Under the pieces are notes generated by a model. The model worked only from the letters and a program-made list of their open reading frames with translations. It did no database searches and was not told where the DNA came from. A program made the position numbers and the translations under genes. Below, one piece after another: positions 43,133 to 55,439 of a DNA stretch of 64,000 nucleotides. Numbering within the stretch: the stretch's first letter is position 1; every line of letters begins with the position of its first letter. This stretch comes from Nematopogon swammerdamellus (taxonomy: Eukaryota; Arthropoda; Insecta; Lepidoptera; Adelidae): assembly GCA_946902875.1 (NCBI GenBank), contig OX336353.1:20845151-20909150 (forward strand). Direction: 5' to 3'.

Positions 43133-44179
43133 CTAGGACTATTCCGCACCGCCGATACGTCGCCAGACAAGCCGCCTTCGGCGAGTCACCGCGGAGCCAG
43201 TTCCCCGCCTTGACGATTCACTTTGAACATATTCGACCCCGGGTACTATTTGTCGCAGGGTCCAAGCCGCCACCGCCGACCCGAAGCGAGCCAACTCGAC
43301 GCGAAAAGTTCATAAATCAAACAATTGTGTAAATTGTTGGTTATTTCTCGGAGAGAGGCCGAAGTAGGTACCTGGATTGTGTGTGAGGGTTTTAGAAAAA
43401 AATTCGGATGTACCCTATTATGTGGCGTACGTACACATTTAGATAACGTTTGCTGTTGATATTCGTCTTACGAGTTACTCGAGGATGCGAGGGAGGATGC
43501 AATGTTCACCGCAGTTTTGTGTTAGAACATTATAATATTATACCTGTAAATATATATTTATGGTCTAAGTACGCGTCATTTGTTGTCATTGTAGATTCTA
43601 GTAGGTAGGTGTGATATGGTTATTAAAAATATGGTTCTTCTTCGGGAGATAATAATATGATCGCAGGGATTGACTACATTTCCAAGTACTTAGTACTTAG
43701 ATAGGTACTAAACTATTTATTTGGTATGGGTTTTAAGTATATTCTCGTGAGAAAGGACCATCCGTTTGGCCTGAAACATCGAGCCACATAGGAAAAGTAC
43801 CGTGAATAAAGTGGTAGAATTTTGAACCAAATTTATTTAAGTTTTTACGAGTATTAGATTATTGTATTATTTTATTGGTATTAACGACATGACGATTTAT
43901 TGTAGCTCTACACCCGCGGCGCGCTTAGGCTTTTGTATCTTTAGTATTTTTAGTATCTATTAGTAGTATAGAGAGCTTTGGTTTAATACTTAGATATTTA
44001 TAGTCAACATATTTTTTTTAGTTAGCAAATCCAACATTTTGTGTATGTACTATTCAAAGAATTATTTTAAAGAGTTGACTGCTCTTAAAATGTGGTAGCA
44101 AAGCCGTGTGTCCTGTCAACTTCTCCGTTCAAACCAACATCGCAAGTCACAATGTTTTATTAGTACCATAAATAAGTGT
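43133..44179. other. No gene; GC-richer 43140-43330
   Basis: CCGCCTTCGGCGAGTCACCG and CCAAGCCGCCACCGCCGACC, possibly part of an old repeat; the rest is AT-rich. Confidence 0.4.
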
Positions 44180-44372
44180 TATTATTTTTATTCGTTTATT
44201 GACACATTTCTTTTTTTATATTAATTTTACATAAAAAACTTAAATCTAAAATTAATATAAAATAACAAAATGGAACCCAGGCTACCGATGGTCGGACCCG
44301 AGAGAGAGAAACCTTCGGACAATTCGAGCGGTGTCGAGCAAGACCGCCTTCTGCATCTGACCCTTGATCCAA
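44180..44372 (-). mobile_element. LINE 3' end with coding tail fragment
   Basis: The AT-rich 3' part (TTTATTGACACATTTC) is followed by a frame remnant (GGCTACCGATGGTCGGACCC, GCAAGACCGCCTTCTGCATC) that matches the start of 48425-48700. Confidence 0.55.
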
Positions 44373-45027
44373 GCAAGTGTTATTATTTATTGTTTATTTA
44401 TCATCTCTTGATAGTACGCTGCGCTCAGATTTGTCATACATAATGTACATTGTAACATTCCGCCAATTTGATTATCACAGCGAAGAAGAACTGACAAGAA
44501 ACTTCACTGGAATTTTTTTTCACTGGAAATTATAGTAACTTACAAATAAAATTACCCATACTACCGCTCACAAGAGAATCATTATTTACAGCATAAACAT
44601 GAATACTTACCGATCTGCCTATTTAAATTATCTGCATCTGGTTTAATAGTGAAATCGTTAATTTTGATAATATATCAGTTCAATAACAATTTATTTTCTC
44701 TAAATTGTTGTTAAACATTTCGCATCGCAAAAAAGTAATTCGCTACGACGACGGCGCGGCGGCGGGGCGGAGGAGCGGCGGCGCCGACGACGACGACGTC
44801 GACGTCAACATTCGTAGTAGGCTAACGGAGGAAGTTAGTAGAGAGAAGTTGCAGCATCCCATCTAATTTCTAGTAAAACAGTCAGTGCGGGGAGTAGCGG
44901 GAGGCACAACTTTTTTCCACTAATCACACCAAAACTATCTGGTTCTCTAGAGAGCACGTTTAGTGTGATGCTATAAAAATATATGGTCTTTTGTAAGATC
45001 TACTGCGTCCAATGTAAACTTTAAAAC
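44373..45027. other. No gene; CpG patch at 44748-44812
   Basis: GACGGCGCGGCGGCGGGGCG then GACGACGACGACGTCGACGT. Otherwise AT-rich. Confidence 0.4.
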
Positions 45028-45367
45028 GTACATACATACATATCACCCACGTTGAATCCCGACAATCGGGGTAAGCAGAGTAATCGGTGTTGTGCTGCAA
45101 GAACTCTGGTTAATTACAGCACAACACCGACCACCACGTTTCACAAAATATTCGAACAAGATTCAATCGATCAAGCAGCAAGTAAGGCACGAAGACCCCT
45201 TACCTGCTGCATGACTCGGTGGAAGTACCGTGCCAAGGTGAGAGGTGGCAAACCTGTCGCCCTTTAGCACGGCATATTTTCCTTCCTTCCCTTAGTCGCC
45301 TTTTACGACATGCACGGGGAGAGATGCAGTTGGGCTATTCTTTTAAAGTACCGGCCCCACACGGTAC
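45028..45367 (+). mobile_element. Family-B element, full length
   Basis: Complete from a CATA microsatellite and TATCACCCACGTTGAATCCC to ACCGGCCCCACACGGTAC. Open frames here are repeat-derived. Confidence 0.75.
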
Positions 45368-45629
45368 GATGGTGAAACCACCCAGTTGGTGTAAAACACG
45401 TACCCCGTCTACTTAGACTAACTCCTCTACTATTTTTTTCCGTGGTATAGTCAAAGAGCACTGCCACACATGTTAAGACCGGGTCCAGATGGGCCGGTAT
45501 TGTTTTTAGAACGTACAATGCAACCATTGCTCTAAAGCGTCAACCCCTAGCCCCTATCCAAAAATACTGTTTTTACTCGTTATTTCTTTATTTCAAAAAC
45601 TTCATTCTAACAATTCGGTCCGATTTACG

Positions 45630-45735
45630 TATGGTGAAGCAGCAGGTGTAGGTTAGGTAAAGGTTCATTAAAAACTCATTTATGCACGTCGGCCGTATTG
45701 GAACTTGCGAAACCGCGCCGACCAGCTACCGCTAT
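45630..45735 (-). mobile_element. SINE-C-like 5' fragment
   Basis: ATGGTGAAGCAGCAGGTGTA and AAACTCATTTATGCACG recall the SINE-C region next to the head. The tRNA part is decayed. Confidence 0.45.
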
Positions 45736-46109
45736 ATAAATAGTTTAGGAGTCAATTTATAGCTACACAATTAAGCTAACATCACAGAACAGCGATCGGC
45801 GACCGTCATCCCTCAGCCGGTAGCCCGCGTCACCCCTAGACCGGGTGAAACGGTTTCTTGCTATGTATGTGGCTGAAATGTGCCCCCTGAATATTTTTTA
45901 TATAATGTCAAAGAGAGCTCTCATGTAAATATGCATATTTTCTTTAAAAAAATATATTATATGATAAGTCTAAATTAGTAAATCGTGGTCGTTTCTGAAA
46001 TGTTTTTGAAGCAATATGGTATTTCTATGGTGCATTTTCATAGTGATTGGAAGTAGTAGATATTAAATTTTTTTTAGTTGGACCATAATACTTCTGACCT
46101 GTGGCTACA

Positions 46110-46444
46110 CTCAATAATTGGTGGTGCCACGGATAGACGTCCGGTCGGAAAGTGAAGCACACCCGGGCGCGTTTGTAACTTAGACGGGTTATTTTATTAG
46201 GTGGACTGGAAAACTGTCGCTTACCTTATCTTAGTAGGTGGTAGGGTTGGTAATTGGTAGCACCGCTACATCGATTGCGAAGCGGCTATGAAAATATTTC
46301 TTATTTTTATATATTTTATTAAATATTTCATAAGCAAAGAGAAGCACTGACATGACACCTAGTTCATTAAGGTACTATGGGCTACTACATCAAGAGTGTA
46401 GTAGGTGATGTAATGTAGCCAACCTTGTCAGATTCCATAAAAAC
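46110..46444 (+). mobile_element. SINE-A, strongly diverged copy
   Basis: Keeps TTAGTAGGTGGTAGGGTTGG, GAAGCACTGACATGACACCT, GTAGGTGATG and a CAGATTCCATAAAAAC tail. The head (GTGCCACGGATAGACGTCCG) is barely recognisable. Confidence 0.55.
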
Positions 46445-46803
46445 ATTTCAATTTGTTCTGTTCTGTTTTGTTGTTTTGTTCTGTATACATATGTAGGTTA
46501 TGTATACATATGTAATCATTTATGTGCTGGCACTTTATGCCGGGCGGATTGAACCGGTTCAGGCAGATCACGGCAGACTTTTGGGAAACTTTTCTTACAT
46601 ATTGTGAAATTCATTTAGCACTATAAGAAATAACCTTTATCAGTTAGGAATTACCAAGTTGAATGTACATATAAAATAACCAATCTAAATCCGTTCAGTT
46701 GTTCTCGAGTTAGATAGATAGTTAGAAATACTCTATTGCTCCAAAAAACATTTTACAGAAACAAACAAGCACCATACTCGTATTGTATAATTTATATGAG
46801 GCG

Positions 46804-47295
46804 TAAATATAGTTTGTGTTTTCCGTCCAGTTCAGTGTAGCCGTCACGACCGAAGGGAAGCACTGACGTGGCACCAAGTTCACCCAGTGTTATGGGCTGA
46901 CATCACGGATTGTAGGTCAGCGGTTCTCTAACTTTTTTGGTGACGGAACCCTTTTGGAAAGCGAAATATTTGACGGAGCCCTAAAATACACAAAAATTTG
47001 TTTTTATGCATTCTTTATTTAATAATCATATTACAATGTAACAGTTACTTACTTAATATTATAATAAAAGAGAAAAAAAATAATTAAATATCTAATGGGA
47101 GGTATGAAACCGTGACGCCGCACACTATACGATGAGTATGGAGAAGGTTGGTCAAAAATGGAAAAACAATATTCTGAAATTCTATGCAAAGTCAAGTTAA
47201 TTCGATCAAGCGGAGCCCTAGGGCTCCGCGGAGCACACTTTGAGTATGGCTGTTGTAGGTGATGTAGCCAACCGTGTCAGTATGCATAAAAAAAA
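46804..47295 (+). mobile_element. SINE-A 3' half, interrupted by a hAT-like insertion
   Basis: AGTTTGTGTTTTCCGTCCAG to ACATCACGGATTGTAGGT (46917), then resumes TTGTAGGTGATGTAGCCAAC at 47253 and ends CAGTATGCATAAAAAAAA. The gap is the element at 46918-47252. Confidence 0.8.
46918..47252. mobile_element. hAT-like non-autonomous element with 8-bp target duplication
   Basis: Starts CAGCGGTTCTCTAACTTTTT and ends CACTTTGAGTATGGCTG, which in reverse begins CAGCCATACTCAAAGTG: short imperfect terminal repeats of hAT type (CAGNGGTTCTCAAAC style). The 8 bp TTGTAGGT flanks it on both sides (46910-46917 and 47253-47260). That is the hAT target-duplication length, and the duplicated bases belong to the disrupted SINE. 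No transposase is present. Confidence 0.85.
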
Positions 47296-47368
47296 TGTGG
47301 ACTTATCCCTTACGGATATTTCTTCCAGTCAACATACACACAGACGACACGTAGCGTTTTATTTTATT

Positions 47369-47530
47369 ACTAGCTGTGCACGCGGCTCCGCTCGCGTGAA
47401 ATTAGTTTAATAGTAAATCTAATTGAAGCACAAATATTATGTAGTCATGAAGAGCAAGGTGGAAGGCCGAGCTGAGTTCACGTAAATGAAATATGTATAC
47501 CTACTCTCTCAAAGAAAGTAACCCCAATCA
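47369..47530 (+). mobile_element. LINE 3'-end remnant (GCGGCTCCGCTCGCGTG)
   Basis: TAGCTGTGCACGCGGCTCCG with CTCGCGTGAAATTAG, a short relative of 3575-3990. Confidence 0.5.
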
Positions 47531-47607
47531 CATCATATAGGTATCATTATTGGCTGAAACATGGTCGAACGGACGGACAGACAGATACCTGACCGATTTT
47601 ATAATTT

Positions 47608-48176
47608 TTAGGGTTCCGTACCTCAAACGAGGAAAAAAAACGGAACAATTATAGGATCACTTTGTTGTCCGTCTGTCTGTCTGTCAAGACCTTTTTTCTC
47701 AGGAACGGGTAGAGAGGTACCAAGGTAAAATTAACATCAAATACTAAGGTCTACGTTTCCTCGGAGGTGTAAAAAATTTAAGCTAGTTTAGTCAACGCAA
47801 TCCCTAGATACGGCCATTGAAGTCACATATTTTGCTACTGGCAAATCAAATCAAAACATATAGAGTACTTCCCGTTGACTAAGCTAGCATAATGAAATTT
47901 GGCAAAAAGCAAGTTCTCACAGCACAAGTAAAGGATAAATTCTAAAATAGTAAATTAGGAGTTATGTCATATAAAAACATTTTTTTTTGTATATTTCAAC
48001 TACAAGAGTGCCTAACAGTCAAACCATTACTGTATAAATTTAGTTTTTATTTAGATAGGCGTTTCGTGATTTTCCAAAACACAATAATTTTTGTATACAT
48101 ACATAATACAAATATATTGTGTGATGGTACGGAACCCTCGGTGCTCGAGTCCAACTCGCACTTGGCGGCTTTTTTA
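47608..48176 (-). mobile_element. CGGCCAAGTG-family element, long form
   Basis: Starts TTTTTAGGGTTCCGTACCTC, then GTTGTCCGTCTGTCTGTCTG, and ends GGTACGGAACCCTCGGTGCT with CAACTCGCACTTGGCGGCTT. Its interior is about 500 bp, unlike the 300-bp form at 2749-3058. Confidence 0.7.
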
Positions 48177-48324
48177 TTAACTGGCACACTTTTTCATTTA
48201 CGAAAATTTCATGGCACACCACATTTATATTCATAAAGAAAGCATATAAAATTTAGAAAATAAAGACGAAGAAATTGGCGACTTCGTACTTACGTAGTGT
48301 AGCGTACTTACTTATATTATTATT

Positions 48325-48700
48325 ATCTTATTCCTTTATTAACACATATATTTACAATAATTTTACATATAATAAACTATACCTAAAATATACAAAAATT
48401 ATATATAAAATTATTATAAAATAAATGGAGTTTCCACCACCGGCGGCGGGGCGAGCCCAAGCTACCGATGGTCGGGTCCCAAAGAGAGGAACCTCCGGAC
48501 GATGCGTGCAGTGTCAAGCAGGGCTGCCTTCTGTATCTGGCCCTTGACCCAACCACTCAGCGAGAGCCTCTCAAGGTGGTCGTCGAGGCTCTTCGCTATC
48601 AGCCCATGCGCCGAAACGACTATGGGCACAACGATCGTCGAGTCGACGGGCCACATTTTGGTAACCTCGTGCTGCAGATCCAGATATTTTAACATTTTCT
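48325..48700 (-). pseudogene. LINE C-terminal coding remnant with 3' end
   Basis: The minus strand encodes KYLDLQHEVTKMWPVDSTIV, VPIVVSAHGLIAKSLDDHLE and TARIVRRFLSL, a tail motif common at the end of non-LTR reverse transcriptases (regulated-sounding KMW..VPIVVGxxG form). An AT-rich 3' end follows (48325-48424), shared with 44180-44280. Intact over 77 codons, with no upstream domain. Confidence 0.65.
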
Positions 48701-48954
48701 CTGCTTCCTTACTATTACTTATTATTATTATTATTACGTATTAAAAGTATTTATCAGTGAAAACTCTCATTTTAACTGAGGATGTCAAAATGCCCTTCGA
48801 ACTCCCTTCCTGCGAACTCTCATTTAATTTCTTGAGGTGTTCAAACAAATCAGTCAGAAAATGTCATTGTGGATAATCTATCTATGTATATAGACAGACG
48901 AAAAACTATGCTTGCTCTTTTCTTCCGCGGTTTTCAAACACAGTTTGACTGAGT

Positions 48955-49030
48955 TACTTAGAATTCGCGGCACACCTGGATGCCACTCGCGGCACACCAG
49001 TATGCCGCGGCACACCGGTTGAAACCCCCA
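48955..49030. mobile_element. Possible hAT-like end fragment
   Basis: GCGGCACACCAGTATGCCGC with GGCACACCGGTTGAAACCCC then CAG, the wording seen at ends of hAT-type elements. The partner end is not clear (a GGCACAC motif is at 48182 and 48210). Confidence 0.35.
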
Positions 49031-50064
49031 GCTTTAGGTATCGAACTAAATTCATTGATAGGTGCATTATGCAACGAAATATCGTTACATTGTTGAAAAA
49101 AAATTATATAGATTATACAGCTTAGTAATTGATACAAGTATTTTAGTGACTACAAAGACTTATACTTATTATATACGAGTAAGTGTGTGTAAAGAGCCTT
49201 TTTCAAACTTTAATACCTACGTAATTTGTATCAACTTAATATGTTCGTACATTAAACATAATACAATGTACTCGTAGTATAATTTTCAAAAAATAAGAAA
49301 AAAATATATAAAATATTAAGATACCTACTATAATTTTACATGGAATGCGAACCATGGAGCAACTCATGTTCAAGAAATTCACTTATCAAACTCGGAAAGA
49401 AAAATAAAGTGGTTCACGCCAATGGGCACTGAACGCGCGACCTTCCGGTTAATAAGCAAGGCCGTTACCACTTATCCACGAGCTACTCATAATAACATTG
49501 CAACCCGAACCTCATAAATTAAACTTGGGCTCATGCAAAAAATAAAGCCCCTATTGTGAGTGCGACTCGCTGCATACAGCTCGCACCCCAGGGGGTGTCG
49601 CGCTCAGTAGTACTGGGGTCCAGTTGACTTGCTTTAAGATGTCCTCGCGTCGAGTTGTACTTCGCGGTGAAGAGTCCCCAAAGTAAATTGGGCCAAATTT
49701 GAAAGGACCGCATGGCGACTCGGCGGGAGTCAGTCGGCGGGGTCGAGACGGCCGCGGGGAAAGGGCCCATTCCGATGTATACATACATGCATGTTTTATT
49801 TCTTATCGTAAATAAATAAATAATTTCTCAAATATACAAATAACCAATACTATTGTTTATTATAGTCTGCTCTGGAGCTCAAAATTAATTTTTAATTCTT
49901 GAAGGTAGTATACGGTATATAAAGGTCGGCTGACGCCTTCTAGTACGAATATTTCCAACGAGCTTCATTAAAAAAACGATCAGGAATTTGTTTTGAACAC
50001 GAGACTCTTCTGCCGAGCTCCCTGCAAGTAAACAGTCCCGCCAAGTATTTCCCCCCAAGTACAG
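49031..50064. other. No gene; GC-richer unassigned stretch 49550-49760
   Basis: 49550-49760 has longer minus-strand frames (85 and 77 codons) with overlapping phases and no domain I recognise. It is probably a repeat remnant. Confidence 0.35.
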
Positions 50065-50145
50065 TCCTTAAAGGGGGGCGTAAATAGGCACCTGTCAGGC
50101 TGGCATGGCATTCACAACCCCCGCATACGACTGAATGTCCATGGG
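50065..50145 (-). repeat. Repeat fragment shared with 37937-38012 (inverted)
   Basis: AGGGGGGCGTAAATAGGCAC, CTGTCAGGCTGGCATGGC and CACAACCCCCGCATACGA. The minus-strand reading is a weak frame without a known domain. Confidence 0.45.
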
Positions 50146-51611
50146 CGCCGTTAGACACCTTGGTGGCTCGGCGGCATAAGTTGCGCTTTCATTAAAAAAA
50201 CTACACGAATTAATACTGGTGGCATTATTCCAGAAAATCACAAATATCCATCATTATTCATTACATTACACTCATGTTTAGGCACAGAACATTTAGGTAT
50301 TTGATAAGGGCCACACGACACGCCTCGTTAGCTCTCCGCTTACACTTTCTTGTTCGTCCGTATCATCCATTGTCACCTCGCTCCATTGTCGATTCGTATT
50401 TTTATCGATTATTTGCGAATTATCAGCTCCGGCCGACGGCAGCTGTCTCCGGGCGCACTCGATCTTATCTCCTCCGAAAGAGTCCAAGTGGTGTTGTTGC
50501 GCCGGTGCTCCGCCGTTTATTGACAGATAAAATGAATTTTCTTGCCCTTATCGTCCGGCTGGCTGGTGCCGTGTGCAGCGCGCGGAGTTCGTGCCGTGGT
50601 ACCGTGCGCACGGCACGCTGAGCCGTGTGGTGCCGCGCGCAACATTTCAGGCTTATCTTCAGGACGAATGTTCAATGCTGCCACTTATCTTTCTGTTGTG
50701 TTTTGTTATTGTAATTAATTACATCAAGCTCTCACCTCGGGCTGCCAATTATTATGACTATTTAATCAAGTAAATAGCGAACACGATATAAACAACGACA
50801 CGCTATATTTTATGTAGGTAAATCTATAGTGAAATGAAATTAAACGAAAGGAAATGAAAATGTATTTTATTGCACTGCGGACTTAAGACGAGACGGAAGT
50901 TAACTTTCTCCATACAAAATCGTCTTTCGGCATTTATGTTTTCTAGTTTCCTAAACATTATCAGATTTTTACATTTTTTTTTCTTTTCTTAAGGACAGTC
51001 CAATCTACGTTCCTGTCTTTGTTGTTTCTGTTTAGATGAAATATACAAAACTGTGGGGGCCAACGACCGAGTGTTGGAATGCACTCCCATCCACGCTCCT
51101 CGCGCTTCACGCCACCGCGCCGCCGGCCGTAGCGGGGCACGGCAGTTTGAATAAATAATAAATGTTCGAATAAGAAAGGACAATATCATTCACACCTGGT
51201 TACCCCATAAGTATAGGAGGAAGAGACCTCCCCAAAAAACCGTAGCTAAAAACTTGTATTTCGATCGAAAAAGATAGATATTTTTATTTTTGATGTCATG
51301 AAGTTCATTAAGCTTTATTGAGTCATCACTTTAGATATTCTAAAAATAAAAAGGCATGAACTTAGAATTAAAAAAATCGGATAAGGTTTAGGGGTGTAAA
51401 CAACATAAACCCCGAAAGACGGTTTTGTATGGAGAACGTTAACTTCCGTCTCGTCTTAAATCCTAAAGGCATTCTCTTCCAGTCATGCCTGCAACTGTGG
51501 GCAAGGTATAGATGAGGAAATTAACTCAAATTAAGAAAGTATGTACACTTGTAGGCTTCGACTTGACATTGAGCTTTTGAGAACTCGTCGGTTCTCAAGA
51601 TATCGTTTCTT
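50146..51611. other. No gene recognised; GC-richer 50270-50650
   Basis: The 115-codon frame at 50274-50621 is Arg/Leu-rich without known motifs. Two inverted matches to CTTAAGACGAGACGGAAGTT / AACTTCCGTCTCGTCTTAA (50881 and about 51440) bound a 580-bp interval and may be the ends of an unknown element. Confidence 0.4.
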
Positions 51612-51955
51612 TGACGCAAGGCCAGGGTGTGGAACTGTCTACGGCGAGTGTGTTTCCCGAATCCTTTAACCTGGATCTCTTCAATAATTATGTCGTATTA
51701 ACAGGCTAGGCAGCCTAACAACATGGGGGTCTACCGGCGTAAACTCGCTCGCTAACTCACACAAATACTCGCATATTTCAACCAATAGCCGGGCCGGATG
51801 CCTCACCGAACGCCTTCTGATTGCTTGAGTGAGATCGTTTCTCATACTCACATGGTACAGTACAGACAGGGGCAGGCAAATCTCCTGGCATGGCACCTAA
51901 CTGAGCGTGGTTTCGTGGGGAGAAGTGATTTTGGCTCTGTCCCCTGCACCATTGG
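51612..51955 (+). pseudogene. Non-LTR reverse-transcriptase C-terminal remnant, decayed
   Basis: TGTGGAACTGTCTACGGCGA and GTGTTTCCCGAATCCTTTAA correspond to the WNxLPxxVFPxxYN region of 41425-41880, with frame breaks. The 3' end GAGCGTGGTTTCGTGGGGAG is shared. An insertion-like stretch lies in between. Confidence 0.5.
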
Positions 51956-52602
51956 TCCCTCGTAACGTACGTTAATATATGAATGTCCTTATAACTCGAA
52001 AACCACTTCATCGAATTACATACGGTTTTCATTGTTATATTCTGTGAATTCTCAAGTTGGTTTTAGGCTATACATAACGCTACGCCATTAGCGGCCTGAG
52101 CTGCGAGCAAAAAGTCACGCGAAGGGAAACCGCTCCCAAAAGCTAGTCTAGATATAACGTACCATAAAAATGTCTAGGTATTGCAATTATACGTGGGGCG
52201 GGGCGGGGCGGGCGGAGGGCGCCGCTTTGGGCGGCCCGCTACCTGTTGTGTCGCAAGATGATTGTGCCGAGTGCAAAACAACAACATGCAACCTTGTCGA
52301 GTGCACTCGTTGCGGAGAGTGGTGCCGCGTGCAAACAATTGTTGTTTTATCGCCCTCATTACGATTATCTGAAGGATAGAGTTTGCGCACAGCTCCAAAA
52401 GGTTCTATTACGATGCGCGAGTGCAAACAGTGACGTCATTATTATTGATTCCTTAGATACTAGCACGTGTCCTCTGTATGTTATTAAATTACATTTTTGA
52501 AGCCGGTTCCAGTTATTGATGTTGATAACAAATGCTCAAAAACGATAGTGCTGAAATTGCCATTCCTAAAGAACGTCGTATAGGAAAGAGACGTCATTTT
52601 AA

Positions 52603-52882
52603 TAAAAAAATTGGTTGTCTGTAAAGTCGGTTTACGGACGATAGTTTTACGTGATGACGTGGAATAATCGTAGTACATAGATCAAAGATCAGTAATTTCT
52701 ATTTCCAGTAGAAAGATTAATCATCTTGTGACTGGCCATCAAAGCTTCTGTTGTCTGATCTTGACAGTTTTAATTCTTAAGACGTTTCCATGGTAACTTT
52801 GAATATCAACGCTACACACTTTCGTGCGTGCAGCCGGTGCTCATCAATTTATAAGACGTGACGTCATCACGTCAAAAAATTC
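52603..52882 (-). mobile_element. GACGTGATAACGTC-family repeat, copy 2
   Basis: AATTGGTTGTCTGTAAAGTC, GTTTACGGACGATAGTTTTA, GTTTCCATGGTAACTTTGAA and TCATCAATTTATAAGACGTG mirror 29311-29592 in reverse. Confidence 0.6.
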
Positions 52883-53233
52883 GGCATTAAAATAATCTTC
52901 ATTTTGCAATCGTTCTGCAATTTATTTTGAAATTCATTGTGATATCACTTACACAGATAAATAAATATATTTAATGTTAAGATTCCAATGGAAATATAAA
53001 AATGGTCTAAACTTCCACGAAAATCATGAAATGTCATCTACCGGCAGTTGGTGGCAACACATAATTACGATGGTTGTTATCGAGCATATCGAACTAACAT
53101 CGCGCAGACAGAATGAGAGAGAGGCTAACGACGGAAGATGTTGCTAGTCTCAGCTCCTAGGTGGCGCTAGTGAGACGATTCGAAAATAATTTACAGGAAA
53201 AACACTTTTCTAACTTTGATTTTTATATTTTTA

Positions 53234-53261
53234 CACCAGCGATTTGAGCAAATCGCTGGTG
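53234..53261. repeat. Perfect 12-bp-arm hairpin
   Basis: CACCAGCGATTT, GAGC, AAATCGCTGGTG. Isolated; no associated gene. Confidence 0.7.
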
Positions 53262-53836
53262 ATACACGACATTTGCCTTTCAAAAATGGCATAGTTTGAA
53301 ACTACAAATCAGACCATTACCTACTTGTCATTTTAAATTATGTGTAAAATTTTACTAATTGCTCAGGTATTCTTTAAATTTAGTCTTGTAGATTAACTGC
53401 TAGATAGTACTAGTTACTATTAGATTTATAAGTATGATTTTATAAAAGTAATAACAGCTTATAAAAATAGAACTAATAAAAAAATACATAAACACAAAAA
53501 GCACTAGAAAGCTCTCAGCTCAATTGTGGCTCAATGCATAGAATCTGTTGGCGAAAGAAAAAATTTTTTTTAGATATCATTGCGCACGCTTTTTGCGCTG
53601 CGATGCCGCTCTGAATTTCGAGGCTGAGTCGCTGAACGAAACGATCGCTTGGCACGTGGGTCACCAGACTTGTCGACAATATCGCCCGGCTTGTCGATGA
53701 ACTCTTTTCATTATATACCTAGGCCTATAATGAGCCTGAAGAATTACTCTTTACATTGGTGCAAACCGCATCAAAATATGTTCAGTTGTTCCGGAGTTTA
53801 CCTCAAACATACATACATACAGCGACAGACGTTCCC

Positions 53837-55068
53837 TTATATGTAGAGATAGAGAATAGAGATAGAGAATAAAGAGAGAGAATAGAGAGAGAGATTGAGA
53901 TAGAGAATAGAGATAGAGATAGAGAATAGAGATAGAGAATAGAAATAGAGATAGGGAATAAAGATAATGATAAAGAATAGAGATAGAGAATATAGATAAT
54001 GATAAAGAATAGAGATAGAGAATATAGATAGAGAATAGAGATAGAGATAGAGAATAGAGATAGAGAATAGAGATAGATAATAGAGATAGAGAATAGAGAT
54101 AGAGAATAGAGATAGAGAATAGAGATAGAGAATAGAGATAGAGAATAGAGATAGAGAATAGAGATAGAGAATAGAGATAGAGAATAGAGATAGAGAATAG
54201 AGATAGAGAATAGAGATAGAGAATAGAGATAGAGAATAGAGATAGAGAATAGAGATAGAGAATAGAGATAGAGAATAGAGATAGAGAATAGAGATAGAGA
54301 ATAGAGATAGAGAATAGATATAGAGAATAGAGATAGAGAATAGAGATAGAGAATAGAGATAGAGAATAGAGATAGAGAATAGAGATAGAGAATAGAGATA
54401 GAGAATAGAGATAGAAAATAGAGATAGAGATAGAGAATAGAGGTAGAAAATAGAGATAGAGATAGAGAATATAGATAGAGAATAGAGATAGAGATAGAGA
54501 ATAGAGATAGAGATAGAGAATAGAGATAGAGATAGAAAATAGAGATAGAGAATAGAGATAGGGAATAGAGATAGAGATAGAGAATAGAGATAGAAATAGA
54601 GATAGAGAATAGAGATAGAGATAGAGAATAGAGATAGAGATAGAAAATAGAGATAGAGATAGAGAATATAGATAGAGAATAGAGATAGAGATAGAGAATA
54701 GAGATAGAGAATAGAGATAGAGAATAGAGATAGAGAATAGAGATAGAGAATAGAGATAGAGAATAAAGATAGAGAATAGAGATAGAGAATAGAGATAGAG
54801 ATAGAGAATAGAGATAGAGATAGAAAATAGAGATAGAGATAAAGAATAGAGATAGGGAATAGAGATAGAGATAAAGAATAGAGAATATAGATAGAGAATA
54901 GAGATAGAGATAGAGAATAGAGATATAGATAGAAAATAGGGATAGAGATAGAGAATAGAGATAGAGAATAGAGATATAGATAGAAAATAGAGATAGATAT
55001 AGAGATAGAGAATAGAGAATATAGATAGAGAATAGAGATAGAGAATAGAGATGGTGATATTATTTACA
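53837..55068. repeat. 1.2-kb minisatellite, 13-bp unit AGAGATAGAGAAT
   Basis: The core (about 54050-54410) is made of successive 13-bp units. The flanks mix in 6-bp GAGATA insertions and single-base variants. The plus strand contains no C from 53837 to 55068. It is bounded on the left by a CATA microsatellite and on the right by ordinary sequence. Confidence 0.95.
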
Positions 55069-55439
55069 GCGAAGCGCGCTGTTATTACGCAAAAACATGT
55101 GAAACAAGGTAATGGTTATATAGTGTAATAGTTATAATTCTAATATATAGTTTAGGGTTATGTTGCGCACTATCGTTTTAAGTCGTAAACTGACTTCATC
55201 AAATAAAATAAAATAAAATATTAATTAAATAATAAAATGTGTTTTAGGCAAAGTACCATTTTTGGGGCATAACAAAACATATAGATATGATAATATCATT
55301 TGGAACTTATGAAACGTAAAGTGAAACAGAGCAGCCAAGTCACTTAGCTTTTTTTCTCTCGCTAGTTCTCAGGTTACGGGGACTTGGTCACCTGCGCGAC
55401 GGACGATACGTTGGCTTTTCTATTGTTTAGAATGGTTAG

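Noticed and set aside
50274..50621. 115-codon frame
   Set aside because: No start context, domain or codon signal. Overlapping frames on both strands are equally open.
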